From the NCBI RefSeq assembly GCF_900186125.1, contig NZ_FYBQ01000018.1:1-33652 (forward strand): a DNA stretch of 33,652 nt, read 5' to 3'. This document shows positions 1 to 6,973 of this stretch, piece after piece; the first letter of the stretch is position 1, and every line of letters begins with the position of its first letter. Origin of the DNA: Listeria goaensis (GTDB taxonomy: Bacteria; Bacillota; Bacilli; Lactobacillales; Listeriaceae). The translations under genes and the position numbers were made by a program. A model generated the notes under the pieces. The model saw nothing but the letters and a program-made list of their open reading frames with translations. It had not been told where the DNA came from and did no database searches.

Positions 1-140
1 TGGCACGCTTCGGGCATCCGCGTATGTGGAATCGGTGAAAGGTACGCTGGATGAAAGTGGCCTGATGGACGTGGTAATGGGGCTAGGCTTGAGTACGGCG
101 GCGATTCGGGGGAGTATGACGTATGAGGGAGCTAGTGGGG
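1..140 (+). repeat. Pre-toxin direct repeat, copy 1 (matches 1797-1936)
   Basis: These 140 bases match 1797-1936 at all but about ten positions, with no gaps. Both copies encode the pre-toxin segment ending in GSMTYE, after which the two reading frames diverge completely. It is GC-richer than the toxin tips that follow. Such repeats let a full-length toxin gene exchange its tip by homologous recombination. Copy 1 probably extends upstream beyond the window. Confidence 0.9.
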
Positions 141-508
141 CTAAGGTACCTAAAGACTATTCTCAAACTAGAGAATACTGGAAAAAAGATGTTGATTTTA
201 AAGATACCAAAGTTTATCAAAGAAATGGTATAATTGATATTAATAGAGTAGACGTTAAAGGACGTTCAAACCTTCAAAGAATGGAACAAGGTTTGGCACC
301 TTTAGGACCAGATGGAAACCCAGTGAATTTGCATCACATGACTCAACGAGATATAAGTTCTATTGCTGAGGTAGAGCAATCTTTCCATCAAACTAATTCT
401 AAAACAATTCATATTAATCCTAACTCAGTTCCGTCTGGAATAGACAGAAAGTCTTTCAATAAATGGCGTTCGGATTATTGGGAAAATAGAGCAAAAGACT
501 TTAAATAA
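2..508 (+). CDS. C-terminal part of an LXG-type polymorphic toxin with an LHH (HNH-like) nuclease tip; 5' end outside the window
   Basis: The reading frame is open from base 2, so only the tail of a larger secreted toxin is visible. The first 40 or so residues (GTLDESGLMDVV, then STAAIRGSMTYE) are the conserved pre-toxin region, found again at 1797-1936. After that the sequence becomes AT-rich and variable, as expected of a swappable toxin tip. The tip has the RVDVKGRSN element and the VNLHHMTQRD motif, with the His pair about 78 residues after the end of the pre-toxin segment. These are the signature of the LHH family of HNH/Endo VII nucleases, which cut DNA in competing cells. The SUKH gene 13 bases downstream fits as its immunity gene. 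The GTG at base 26 is not a credible start because the homologous frame continues upstream. The nuclease assignment rests on motif recognition. Confidence 0.8.
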   Translation, partial: GTLRASAYVESVKGTLDESGLMDVVMGLGLSTAAIRGSMTYEGASGAKVPKDYSQTREYWKKDVDFKDTKVYQRNGIIDINRVDVKGRSNLQRMEQGLAPLGPDGNPVNLHHMTQRDISSIAEVEQSFHQTNSKTIHINPNSVPSGIDRKSFNKWRSDYWENRAKDFK

Positions 509-521
509 AGGAGATATTACA

Positions 522-992
522 ATGAGTGGAGAGTATAATAAAGCAAAAGAACTAATTGAAGAGAATCAAGATTTAGTAGACGCTTTTGGGGGAGCTTCGG
601 ATGATATTATAAAAAAAGCTCAGACAGTTCTTGATTTACAATTCCCCGAAGATTATAAACTTTTCTTATCTTGTTTTGGTGCTTTAACTTTTGGTTCTAT
701 TGAAATCTATGGTGTTTTTAGAGAGGATTTTGAAAATTCGGGTGTTCCAGATACTATTTGGTCTACGTTAAATGAACGGAAATTAGTAAATATGCCCAAA
801 TATTTAGTTATTTTGTATAATACTGGGATGGGAGAAATGTATTGTTTAAACTACAAGGATTTGAATGAGAAAAATGAACCTAAAATAACATCATACTTCC
901 CAGGTTTTTCTGAAGACGCACAAAAAAATGAAGTTTTATACAATAACTTTGGAGAATTTCTTTTAGACATGGTGAATGAAGAAATTCATTAA
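522..992 (+). CDS. SUKH (SMI1/KNR4-like) immunity protein for the upstream LHH nuclease toxin
   Basis: This 156-residue acidic, cytoplasmic protein has the SUKH pattern: an N-terminal helix, then ASDDIIKKAQTVLDLQFPED, YKLFLSCFGAL, the GSIEIYGV strand-turn, and a C-terminal FGEFLLDMV helix. SUKH proteins are common immunity partners of nuclease toxins and bind and neutralise the toxin tip. The ATG at 522 is preceded by AAGGAGAT at good spacing and lies 13 bases after the toxin stop, so the two are almost certainly co-transcribed. A terminator follows at 1103-1157. The pairing with the LHH nuclease is inferred from position. Confidence 0.85.
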   Translation: MSGEYNKAKELIEENQDLVDAFGGASDDIIKKAQTVLDLQFPEDYKLFLSCFGALTFGSIEIYGVFREDFENSGVPDTIWSTLNERKLVNMPKYLVILYNTGMGEMYCLNYKDLNEKNEPKITSYFPGFSEDAQKNEVLYNNFGEFLLDMVNEEIH

Positions 993-1009
993 AAATAAAA
1001 AGGCACGTT

Positions 1010-1036
1010 ACTATCCGATTGGCGTCGGATAGTAAA
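1010..1036 (+). other. Perfect hairpin without a U-tract
   Basis: TTACTATCCGA pairs with TCGGATAGTAA around a short TTGGCG loop. It lies about 20 bases after the SUKH stop codon. There is no run of T after it, so it is unlikely to terminate transcription by itself. It may protect the transcript's 3' end or be an old element end. Confidence 0.55.
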
Positions 1037-1102
1037 GCTTTGAACTCACTAATCAAGTTGCTAAAAGCTAGCTGTATTCATTGTATAGAAGCTGTACTAC
1101 CG

Positions 1103-1157
1103 AAAAAGATATGAGAAAACTAACTCTGTAAAAAGAGTAGCATACTCATATCTTTTT
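1103..1157 (+). terminator. Rho-independent terminator after the toxin/SUKH pair
   Basis: GATATGAG at 1108-1115 pairs with CTCATATC at 1145-1152, extended by flanking A and T runs. A small inner hairpin (ACTCT/AGAGT) fills the loop, and TTTTT follows. It ends the first toxin/immunity unit. Confidence 0.7.
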
Positions 1158-1491
1158 AACTGCTTTCAAAAGTATAAAATCATTGTGTTGCTTGGTATGA
1201 GAGACGGCTTGTTAAGTGGACAGGAGCTGGATGGGAACAAACATCAAAGGGATTAAGTAACATGAAAGTATATCAAGCTAGGACTGTTACAAATAGTGGT
1301 ATCTAAGCTAAACAAACATTCCCTGCTGAGGGCATGTAAGACATATAAATCTTGGCTATCTGAATAAAAAAAGGAACTTAGGAGAATGGCAATCAAGAAA
1401 ATAAGTGGGACGAAGCTTTCTGAAAACTGATTTTGGTATAGAAAATCTAATATCTAGGCAAGATTGGAATAATTATTTTAAAGTCAAATAA
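1158..1491. other. Degenerate intergenic DNA between toxin cassettes
   Basis: No gene of credible length is seen here. A ribosome-binding-site-like AGGAGA before an ATG at 1386 opens a frame beginning MAIKKISG that stops after 14 codons. This could be the wreck of a gene start. The rest is broken by stops in all frames and looks like decayed cassette DNA. Confidence 0.4.
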
Positions 1492-2103
1492 CTAGACATT
1501 GTCAAAGAAGAAAAAATTCTGGAAAACTATTTACAATTTGAGCAAGGTCATACCCACTTTTTCCAAGAACTTTTAGCGCTTGTGATGACGGCGCAAAGAA
1601 CGATGCGGCTGCTTGAACAAAACGGAGTGGGTGTGCATGACCCGAAACTGAAGAAATACTTAGACAAGGCAGGAAAGTACTTAGATCCAAATGACTACCA
1701 AATTATCACGAATGAGGATTTAAATAAAAAAATCACTGAATCGTGGAAAACCGGCACCTATTATATGGACGGCACGCAATACACCGGTATGGCTGGTGGC
1801 ACGCTCCGGGCATCGGCGTATGTGGAATCGGTGAAAGGCACGCTGGATGAAAGTGGCCTGATGGACGTGGTGATAGGGCTAGGCTTAAGCACGGCGGCGA
1901 TTCGGGGGAGTATGACGTATGAGGAAGCTGGTGGAGAATGGTATAATATGGAAAAAAGTTGGTCAGACGCATTAAAATTTGGTAGTAAAGTTGAAGTTAA
2001 CATTAAACCTAACTACAATTTGAATTCTGTTAGACCAGACAGCTTTAATGTAGAATATTGGATAGACGGAGAAAAATTTATTAAATTTATTAGAAAGCCT
2101 TGA
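1492..2103 (+). pseudogene. Orphan LXG toxin cassette: pre-toxin region fused to the tail of an NS_2-type nuclease
   Basis: The frame is open from 1492, after a TAA at 1489, to the stop at 2101-2103. GTG (1582) and ATG (1585) codons inside it have no ribosome binding site, so it is a 5'-truncated cassette rather than a normal gene. In order it encodes a helical segment (ILENYLQFEQGHTHFF, TMRLLEQNGVGVHD), DKAGKYLDPNDYQI, then the pre-toxin region ending GSMTYEEAGG. The last 55 residues (WYNMEKSWSDAL, VEVNIKPNY, RPDSFNVEYWIDGE) look like the extreme C-terminus of YeeF-type DNA/RNA non-specific endonucleases (Endonuclea_NS_2). The catalytic core of that family, normally before the WYNME element, is absent. 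The YezG/DUF600 gene overlapping the stop supports that identity. It is probably inactive but could donate its tail by recombination. Confidence 0.7.
1797..1936 (+). repeat. Pre-toxin direct repeat, copy 2
   Basis: This copy matches bases 1-140 with about ten substitutions and no indels. Similarity ends just after the GSMTYE codons, where each cassette takes its own C-terminal domain. Confidence 0.9.
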
Positions 2104-2597
2104 TGAAAGAAGTTGAGATGATGGAGCAAGAATTAGGAATATTATATAATGAATTAGCACAAAAAATTATTTCGATGATTCCGGTTGATTGGAGCAAAAT
2201 ATACTATCTTGGTGAGGTGGAAAAAAAACAAATGAGTTGGTCTTCTGTATTTTATTTTGAAGAAACTAGTTCAAAAAAATTTGTAAAATCTCATAACATA
2301 CCAGAGAGATATAAAGTTTCTCAACAAATATATAATGATTTATTAGGAGAACTTAATTCGATATTACTAAAAATAAATAAATGTTTTGAAGAAAATGAAC
2401 AACCGCTATGGGATCAATTGAGCTTTTCTTTAAATTCTAATGGAAAGTTTAATGTAGATTTTTTATACGATAAAATTTCGGATGATGATGGGCAAGTAAA
2501 AAGAGAAATCATTTGGGCTTATAATAGTTTTGAATTTAAGCCGAAAGAAGGCACTTTCACACGCAAATTATTAGACTCTTATTTAAGTGAACGCTAA
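2103..2597 (+). CDS. YezG/DUF600-family immunity protein
   Basis: This 164-residue soluble acidic protein resembles the DUF600/YezG family: an N-terminal helix ELGILYNELAQKIISMIP, the WSKIYYLGEVE strand, a central KVSQQIYNDLLGELNSIL helix, the NGKFNVDFLYD strand pair, and a C-terminal TRKLLDSYLSE helix. YezG neutralises the YeeF nuclease toxin of Bacillus subtilis, the same nuclease type whose tail is encoded just upstream. The ATG at 2103 shares one base with the toxin stop (TGATG), so expression is translationally coupled. In-frame ATGs at 2118 and 2121 are alternatives. The immunity gene looks intact although its toxin has lost its core, so it may act as an orphan immunity gene against sibling toxins. 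Confidence 0.8.
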   Translation: MKEVEMMEQELGILYNELAQKIISMIPVDWSKIYYLGEVEKKQMSWSSVFYFEETSSKKFVKSHNIPERYKVSQQIYNDLLGELNSILLKINKCFEENEQPLWDQLSFSLNSNGKFNVDFLYDKISDDDGQVKREIIWAYNSFEFKPKEGTFTRKLLDSYLSER

Positions 2598-2762
2598 CTA
2601 CTGAGATTACGAAAAAGAAAAATATTTAGAGGTTTGAAGATGTTATTGTGCTAGATTCTGAGGGTGAAACAAAAGAATTTTGAAAGAACAAGTTTAGATA
2701 CTAAACTAAACGGTGGGCATGTTATGCTAAAAAGGCTCGAGGGACAAGTCAAAGTACTAGCT
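2598..2762 (+). pseudogene. Short relic of a possible further toxin tip (RNase-like GGH motif)
   Basis: One frame reads SLDTKLNGGHVMLKRLEGQ at about 2691-2747, with no start and with stops in the other frames. An LDTK-x-NGGH element is typical of RNase-type tips of secreted toxins whose motif is GGHT followed by KHVG. The second half here would be a degraded version. The frame runs into the IS256-type end at 2763, so the element appears to have inserted into or replaced the rest. The call is tentative because the stretch is short. Confidence 0.3.
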
Positions 2763-3205
2763 GGGTCTGTAAAGAATTTTGTGTAAGTTGTGTTTCTGGT
2801 TAAATGTATTTAGTGACTCTATCCTCAAAAAATATGACGAATTGTGATAGAATTTGTCCCCAATTGTGGACCTTCATGGTCCACTTTTTTGTGACATCTA
2901 TCGTCACAAGATAAAGCATTTTTAGCAACGATTCATCTGAAGGAAAAACACTTTTTGATTTCGTTGATTTACGTAATTGACGGTGAAATCCTTCAATGAT
3001 GTTAGTTGTGTAAATAATCCGGCGTAAATCTTCAGGATAGTTGAAGAATGTTGCTAATTCAGCCCAATGCTCCATCCAACTTTTTGTAATGATTGGATAC
3101 TTCTTCCCCCATTTTTCGTCAAACGCACTTAGTGCTTCTAACGCTAGTTCCTCAGTAGCGGCTTTATAAATAGGTTTTAAGTCAGCTGTGACAGCTTGCG
3201 CATTA
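2763..3205 (-). mobile_element. Remnant of an IS256-family insertion sequence (one end and the 3' part of the transposase)
   Basis: The transposase fragment ends at 2800, and the bases just outside it (from GGGTCTGTAAAG at 2763) look like a terminal inverted repeat. The other end and the 5' two thirds of the transposase are missing. The remnant joins IS110-type sequence at about 3205. Confidence 0.6.
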
Positions 3206-3225
3206 GTGGGACATATAGGCGACAT
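2800..3225 (-). pseudogene. IS256-family (mutator type) transposase, C-terminal fragment
   Basis: About 135 C-terminal residues remain of a protein that is usually near 400 residues. The motifs VTADLKPIYKAATEE, LSAFDEKWGKKYP, PEDLRRIIYTTNIIEGF and KSVFPSDESLLKMLYL are characteristic of IS256-family transposases, including the final conserved Glu in NIIEGF. The DDE catalytic triad is incomplete because the two Asp residues lay in the lost N-terminal part. The first seven or so codons of the open frame (3206-3225) are antisense to an IS110 fragment and are not part of the transposase. It cannot be functional. Confidence 0.85.
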
Positions 3226-3281
3226 TGAGCGTTTTTCAAATCCGCATAAGTTAGCTAATTATGCTGGAGTAGCCCCTCATG
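3206..3281 (+). pseudogene. IS110-family transposase fragment (Transposase_20 region)
   Basis: Read on the plus strand from 3206, the frame gives GHIGDIERFSNPHKLANYAGVAP. This matches the conserved IGDIxRF...LxxYAGLAP block in the C-terminal domain of IS110-family transposases. Only about 25 codons survive. It is joined upstream to the reversed IS256 remnant and downstream, near 3280, to an EndoU toxin frame. It is too short to be picked up as a gene. Confidence 0.6.
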
Positions 3282-3623
3282 AAAGGTGGCGGACATGGAC
3301 AATTTAACATTGATTTCTTAAAAGAAAATGGGTTTGAAGTAAATATTGAAAAAATTTATTCTAATGGTGTTAGAACTGGAAATGTACCAGACCATAAAGT
3401 TAAGGCTAAAAGAACAGGGAATAATCAATCTTGGTTTCCTGAAAACTGGATAAATAAAGATATAGAAAGTGCAGGACAACATGTTGCTAGTCAGCCAAAC
3501 TTTGCTAGTGTTAAAGATAGAGAAGCTATTTTGGTGAGTTCAACGGTGTGCGAGTTGGGAATAAAAACTGATGGAAAACCTGCAACTATATTCCCAGATG
3601 CAACAAGGCAGGAAAATACTTAG
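3279..3623 (+). pseudogene. EndoU-type RNase toxin domain with two compensating frameshifts, 5'-truncated
   Basis: The frame encodes a toxin tip close to the bacterial EndoU domain: GGGHGQFNIDFLKENGFEV, then SNGVRTGNVPDHKVKAKRTG, QSWFPENW, and KTDGKPATIFPD. EndoU enzymes cleave RNA, and the His of GGHG and the His of PDHK are the expected active-site residues. Between REAI and IKTDG the family usually has a FGEFNGVRVG-like strand. Here that peptide is found only in the next frame at about 3533-3559. A lost T near 3531 and an extra G near 3557-3559 would restore it. About nine residues are therefore scrambled although the rest stays in frame. There is no LXG or pre-toxin part upstream and no immunity gene. 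The ATG at 3279 is accidental and created at the IS110 junction. Confidence 0.75.
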
Positions 3624-3642
3624 ACGTAAATGACTACCAAAT
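3603..3642 (+). repeat. 40-base relic of the LXG pre-toxin DNA
   Basis: This stretch matches 1664-1703 (the DKAGKYLDPNDYQI coding region) with about four mismatches. It directly follows the last EndoU codons. The match ends within the stop codon region of the converging methyltransferase-like gene, so it marks the right border of the decayed toxin array. Confidence 0.75.
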
Positions 3643-4281
3643 AAATGGAATAAGCCTTTTCGTATGTTTTTGATAATCTTCAAATTGCGAACCGTATTTT
3701 TCTAATAAATATTTGTCTGCATTTGGAATGTAAGAGAAGACGAACATTAGGAATAAAAAGAGTGGGACGAGAAGTGCCCAAACGTTTATTGTTACCAAGG
3801 CAAATCCTGCAACCCATAAAATGTCACCGAAATAGTTAATATGAATGGCATATTTAAATAATCCGCCTCTATAAAGTTTACCTTTGTTTGCTGGATCGGC
3901 TTTAAAAGGTTTTCGTAGCAACTCAGAAGTTGTGTTAATGAAGCTACCAGCTAAGAAGAGGACTATTCCTATAACGTACATGGCGATATTCGAGTCTGCT
4001 TGACTGTACACTGTGAATAAGGGGAAACCGATGTAATAGATTGCAAATGCTAAACTGTTTCCGATGGATTCTTTCCAACTAATTCCACGTGGTAACCAGA
4101 TGAAAAGCATCGCATTTAAGCGAAGGAAGGTAATTAGTAAAAAGATGATAATCGTATAGCGTATGTAGTTATCTAAGGTAGCATCGCGATAGAGAATAAA
4201 AAATGCGAGAATCAAATAAATAATCTGCGTAATGAATATGAATACCTTCGCAGCAGTCGTTTTTTGATGTATGCCGTACAT
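3634..4281 (-). CDS. ICMT/NnrU-like membrane methyltransferase family protein
   Basis: This 215-residue integral membrane protein has about six hydrophobic segments. Its C-terminal third has the pattern of isoprenylcysteine carboxyl methyltransferase-like and DUF1295 proteins: KGKLYRGGLFKYAIHINYFGD, then ADKYLLEKYGSQFEDYQKHTKRLIPF. That region binds S-adenosylmethionine in the characterised enzymes. The substrate cannot be read from the sequence. The ATG at 4281 has AAGGAGTG upstream at suitable spacing. Its stop codon lies inside the toxin relic at 3603-3642, so the end of the toxin array touches this gene, and the last residues may have changed. It appears to be a single-gene unit. Confidence 0.75.
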   Translation of the reverse strand: MYGIHQKTTAAKVFIFITQIIYLILAFFILYRDATLDNYIRYTIIIFLLITFLRLNAMLFIWLPRGISWKESIGNSLAFAIYYIGFPLFTVYSQADSNIAMYVIGIVLFLAGSFINTTSELLRKPFKADPANKGKLYRGGLFKYAIHINYFGDILWVAGFALVTINVWALLVPLFLFLMFVFSYIPNADKYLLEKYGSQFEDYQKHTKRLIPFIW

Positions 4282-4359
4282 GTTTACATCACTCCTTTTC
4301 CTAGGAATATTTTATTCGTTTATTGTAGCATACGGCGAGTCAAATAGCTGGGATGACGA

Positions 4360-4406
4360 AAAAATCGCAGGTCCCGTAAATCATTTGGGAACCTGCGATT
4401 TTTTTA
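4360..4406. terminator. Strong hairpin terminator after the large membrane protein gene
   Basis: A run of A, then TCGCAGGT...CCC pairs with GGGAACCTGCGA, followed by seven T. The A and T runs make it readable from both strands. On the minus strand it begins right at the stop codon of the 4404-6593 gene. Confidence 0.85.
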
Positions 4407-6593
4407 GCTATAGCGTACGATAATTGCGTCGCCGCGCGTTTCGTCATATTGCACCCAGACGGAGTCACCAGAACGGGGGCTTGCGGTGGGCTCGATAGTT
4501 CCGACAGAGATGTAGCGACGGCCGTTAATGTCGAGTTCAACACGTGCTACGGGTCGTTCGCTTCTTGTGTAGCCAAGATAGTTTACGGAAGATATGACGG
4601 CGGAGCCTTCTTTTGCTTGGCTTAACCTTTTTCTTAAAGAAAAATCTTCCAGCGTGAACTTGATTGGGAGCGCCATTCCGATTTGCAGTGTCATCGTGTT
4701 TGGCACAAATTGGCTACTTTGGGTTGGAAAACTCGTTCCGTCTGCTTGAATGGTCAAGTCGAGCAGTGTCAATTTACGCCCGGAAATCGTTGCCGAAAGC
4801 GGCTTAACTGCGGTAACCGTGCCTTCTAGTGCAACCGAATCGGTATCGTTATATGCCGTGTTATACGCGAGTATGCGCGAAATGCCGCCAATTTCCATTA
4901 ATTCCGCTGTTTTGCCGATTTCAAAACGGAATCCGTCCGGCTCGACAGCTGGAACATGGTATACCTTGCTATTCGCTTGGAATTCGAGTTCGACAGCGGT
5001 GCCACGGTTTGCCGCGCCATATGAACGCACAGCAGTGAGTTTGGCATTTGAAATGCGTTCTTCTTGTGCCGCCGTTTCCGTTGCCACGTCCGCTTCGTCC
5101 ACGAACATAGCTTTATTTTTTTTCGGATTGTAGCGAATCATCACTTGCTGTCCAATCGGAATTTGCGTCAATACAGAAACAACGCGATGGACCTCGACTT
5201 CTTTCTTTTTCCCTTCGTAGATAAAGCTCAGTAAGAAACGAACTCTAGGCTGATTATTTATGTAGACGCCCGTTTCGTTTGCTGACACAATTGTAGCCGG
5301 CAAAACAACTGAGTCTTTTTTGTTGCGCTTATTGGCCGATTTACGAATAATTGTTCCGGAAACGCCCAATAAAATCAGCATGAGCGGAATGAACAGCCAG
5401 ACTATCCAATTGATGGCGAGCGCCGGGTATTCTTTCAGGAATCCAAGGAATGAGCCCAATTTGCCGGTCATTTTTTGGTCCCACGCACTGACGTCTGCCG
5501 AAGCAATGATTTGCGCTTTGCCCGTTTCCAAATTGAACATGCCGGTCGTTTTGCCCGCTCCGTCATAGTACATCTCTTTCGCGTTTTCGTCTTTATAAAA
5601 AAGTGCGTTTCTATCCGCTAAATCTTCGTAGTTCGCTTTTTCAAATAGCGCGCTGACATCTGTTAAGCCGCTGTTCAGTTCATTGAATAAATACGCCGTG
5701 ATACCGCCTTGCGTCTCATCTTCTGTGCTTGAGCCGATGAGCAAACTTTCTTTTGAATTCAGCGGAATGATGAGCGATTGATAAAGCGGTTTTGGTGTTA
5801 TGAGCTTTTGTCCTGCACGAAAATCAGTGGGATTGATGTGGTAAATTTCTTTAGGGTACGATGTATCAACTTCCAGCAATTGATTTTTACTTAACCCTGT
5901 GTCTGCTAAAAATGGTTTTTGAATAGCTACATCTGAGTTCCCTTGTGCGATGGAATACGTGTTTTGGTTATTTAAAAGGCCACTTAATTGTACGGTGGAA
6001 TCATCTTTTAAATTTACTAGCCAATAAGGTAATAGATTTCCATTATTTCCGTAGATAAGCGAAATACTTGTTGGCCTTGCTGATAAGCGTTTATCGTCTG
6101 CCAAATTTATAGCTGTAGCTTTGCCGTTTTGCACTTGGATATAATAGGTATCCGCCTTGTTTTCTGCACTAATAATGAGGCGCCCACGGTTCTGATAACT
6201 ATTCGTTTTAAGGTAACTATCTAGTATGATTTCTTGTGATAGGATATTTTTCATGGTGCCATTTGCGTCAATTTGATGCAATTCGAGCTGTTCGTCTTCG
6301 GTTTTTGTTGCGATGACAAACGCGCCGTTTTGATAACTTGGAACCGCTTCTTTGAAAATATTAGAATCGAAAGTAAAGGTTTTTTCGATTGTTTGATCGT
6401 GCACGTCATATAGATTCGCGAGCAAGTCATCTTCGTTTGGCACAACTAACATTTTCTTCCCTTTTTCAAATAAAAGAAGATGCTTGGACTCTTTTATGTC
6501 GTTTTTTTGTGCCACCTGATAATCTTGGTAACTGTTGTAGACAGCTACAGACAGCACTATGGCTGGTATGAAAAAGAATAGTAATGGTTTAAT
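4404..6593 (-). CDS. Large two-TM membrane protein with extracytoplasmic domain and repeated DUF3592-like beta domains; probable AUU start
   Basis: About 729 residues. The N-terminus (KPLLFFFIPAIVLSVAVY) is an uncleaved signal anchor. A large outer domain follows (about residues 25-390), rich in short strands. A second membrane segment (INWIVWLFIPLMLILLGVSG, about 395-420) comes next. A basic stop-transfer KSANKRNKK then leads to a cytoplasmic part of about 290 residues. That part seems to contain up to four copies of a small beta domain resembling DUF3592: each has ATIVSA/AKLTAV/GTVTAV/AVISSV-like first strands and several have a G-x-x-V-x-V-x-Y turn before the end. No function is known to me. 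The ribosome binding site GGAGG at 6602-6606 has no ATG, GTG or TTG within range. AUU at 6593 (8 bases away, giving MKPLLFFF) or ACG at 6596 (5 bases away) fit. The first GTG is at 6557, too far and inside the signal anchor. Confidence 0.7.
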   Translation of the reverse strand: MKPLLFFFIPAIVLSVAVYNSYQDYQVAQKNDIKESKHLLLFEKGKKMLVVPNEDDLLANLYDVHDQTIEKTFTFDSNIFKEAVPSYQNGAFVIATKTEDEQLELHQIDANGTMKNILSQEIILDSYLKTNSYQNRGRLIISAENKADTYYIQVQNGKATAINLADDKRLSARPTSISLIYGNNGNLLPYWLVNLKDDSTVQLSGLLNNQNTYSIAQGNSDVAIQKPFLADTGLSKNQLLEVDTSYPKEIYHINPTDFRAGQKLITPKPLYQSLIIPLNSKESLLIGSSTEDETQGGITAYLFNELNSGLTDVSALFEKANYEDLADRNALFYKDENAKEMYYDGAGKTTGMFNLETGKAQIIASADVSAWDQKMTGKLGSFLGFLKEYPALAINWIVWLFIPLMLILLGVSGTIIRKSANKRNKKDSVVLPATIVSANETGVYINNQPRVRFLLSFIYEGKKKEVEVHRVVSVLTQIPIGQQVMIRYNPKKNKAMFVDEADVATETAAQEERISNAKLTAVRSYGAANRGTAVELEFQANSKVYHVPAVEPDGFRFEIGKTAELMEIGGISRILAYNTAYNDTDSVALEGTVTAVKPLSATISGRKLTLLDLTIQADGTSFPTQSSQFVPNTMTLQIGMALPIKFTLEDFSLRKRLSQAKEGSAVISSVNYLGYTRSERPVARVELDINGRRYISVGTIEPTASPRSGDSVWVQYDETRGDAIIVRYS

Positions 6594-6599
6594 CGTAAA

Positions 6600-6610
6600 C
6601 GCCTCCCTTT
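6600..6610 (-). promoter_or_regulatory. Ribosome binding site that points to a non-standard start codon
   Basis: On the minus strand this reads AAAGGGAGGC. It is the only good Shine-Dalgarno sequence for the downstream gene, and the nearest ATG/GTG/TTG in frame is 44 bases away. AUU at 6593 has the ideal 8-base spacing. Confidence 0.6.
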
Positions 6611-6642
6611 GACGATGATGTATATAAGTGAACCTGTTTACT

Positions 6643-6648
6643 ATTATA
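6643..6648 (-). promoter_or_regulatory. Probable -10 element for the large membrane protein gene
   Basis: The minus strand has TATAAT here, about 50 bases before the proposed start. No good -35 is seen at 16-18 bases, so this is a partial call. Confidence 0.4.
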
Positions 6649-6973
6649 CTATAAGATTGTCGGTTATTTTGCTGAAATATGAAGTAGTAAGGAGCGCAGC
6701 GTTAGCTAAAATGGAAGAAATACGAGAAAAACGAGATTTTTGTCATAACAAATTTTAAAAATTGTATCAAAATAATGATTTTTCGAAGCAAAAACTGCTA
6801 TTTTGGTAAAAAAATTCACAAATTAGACACAACTTAGATGGATGTTGCTGCCGCAGTCAATTGGATTGAAAACAGCATGCTACATCTTCGCTGTGACTTG
6901 AAAAATGCATTGCTTATTTGGCATAAGCCAGCTATATTAAGAGCTGGTTCAATATTTTTCAAGGAGGACAATT
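6649..6973. other. Divergent intergenic region upstream of the LPXTG protein gene
   Basis: This is AT-rich DNA with no gene. It contains an imperfect palindrome at about 6743-6765 (ATAACAAATTT facing AAATTGTAT). A hairpin CCAGCT/AGCTGG lies at 6928-6947, followed by a weak T-rich run, just ahead of the AAGGAGG ribosome binding site of the wall protein gene. The hairpin could attenuate or stabilise the leader. I could not place a convincing plus-strand promoter. Confidence 0.45.

Noticed and set aside
6743-6765. PrfA box upstream of the LPXTG gene
   Set aside because: The palindrome does not fit TTAACA-N2-TGTTAA.
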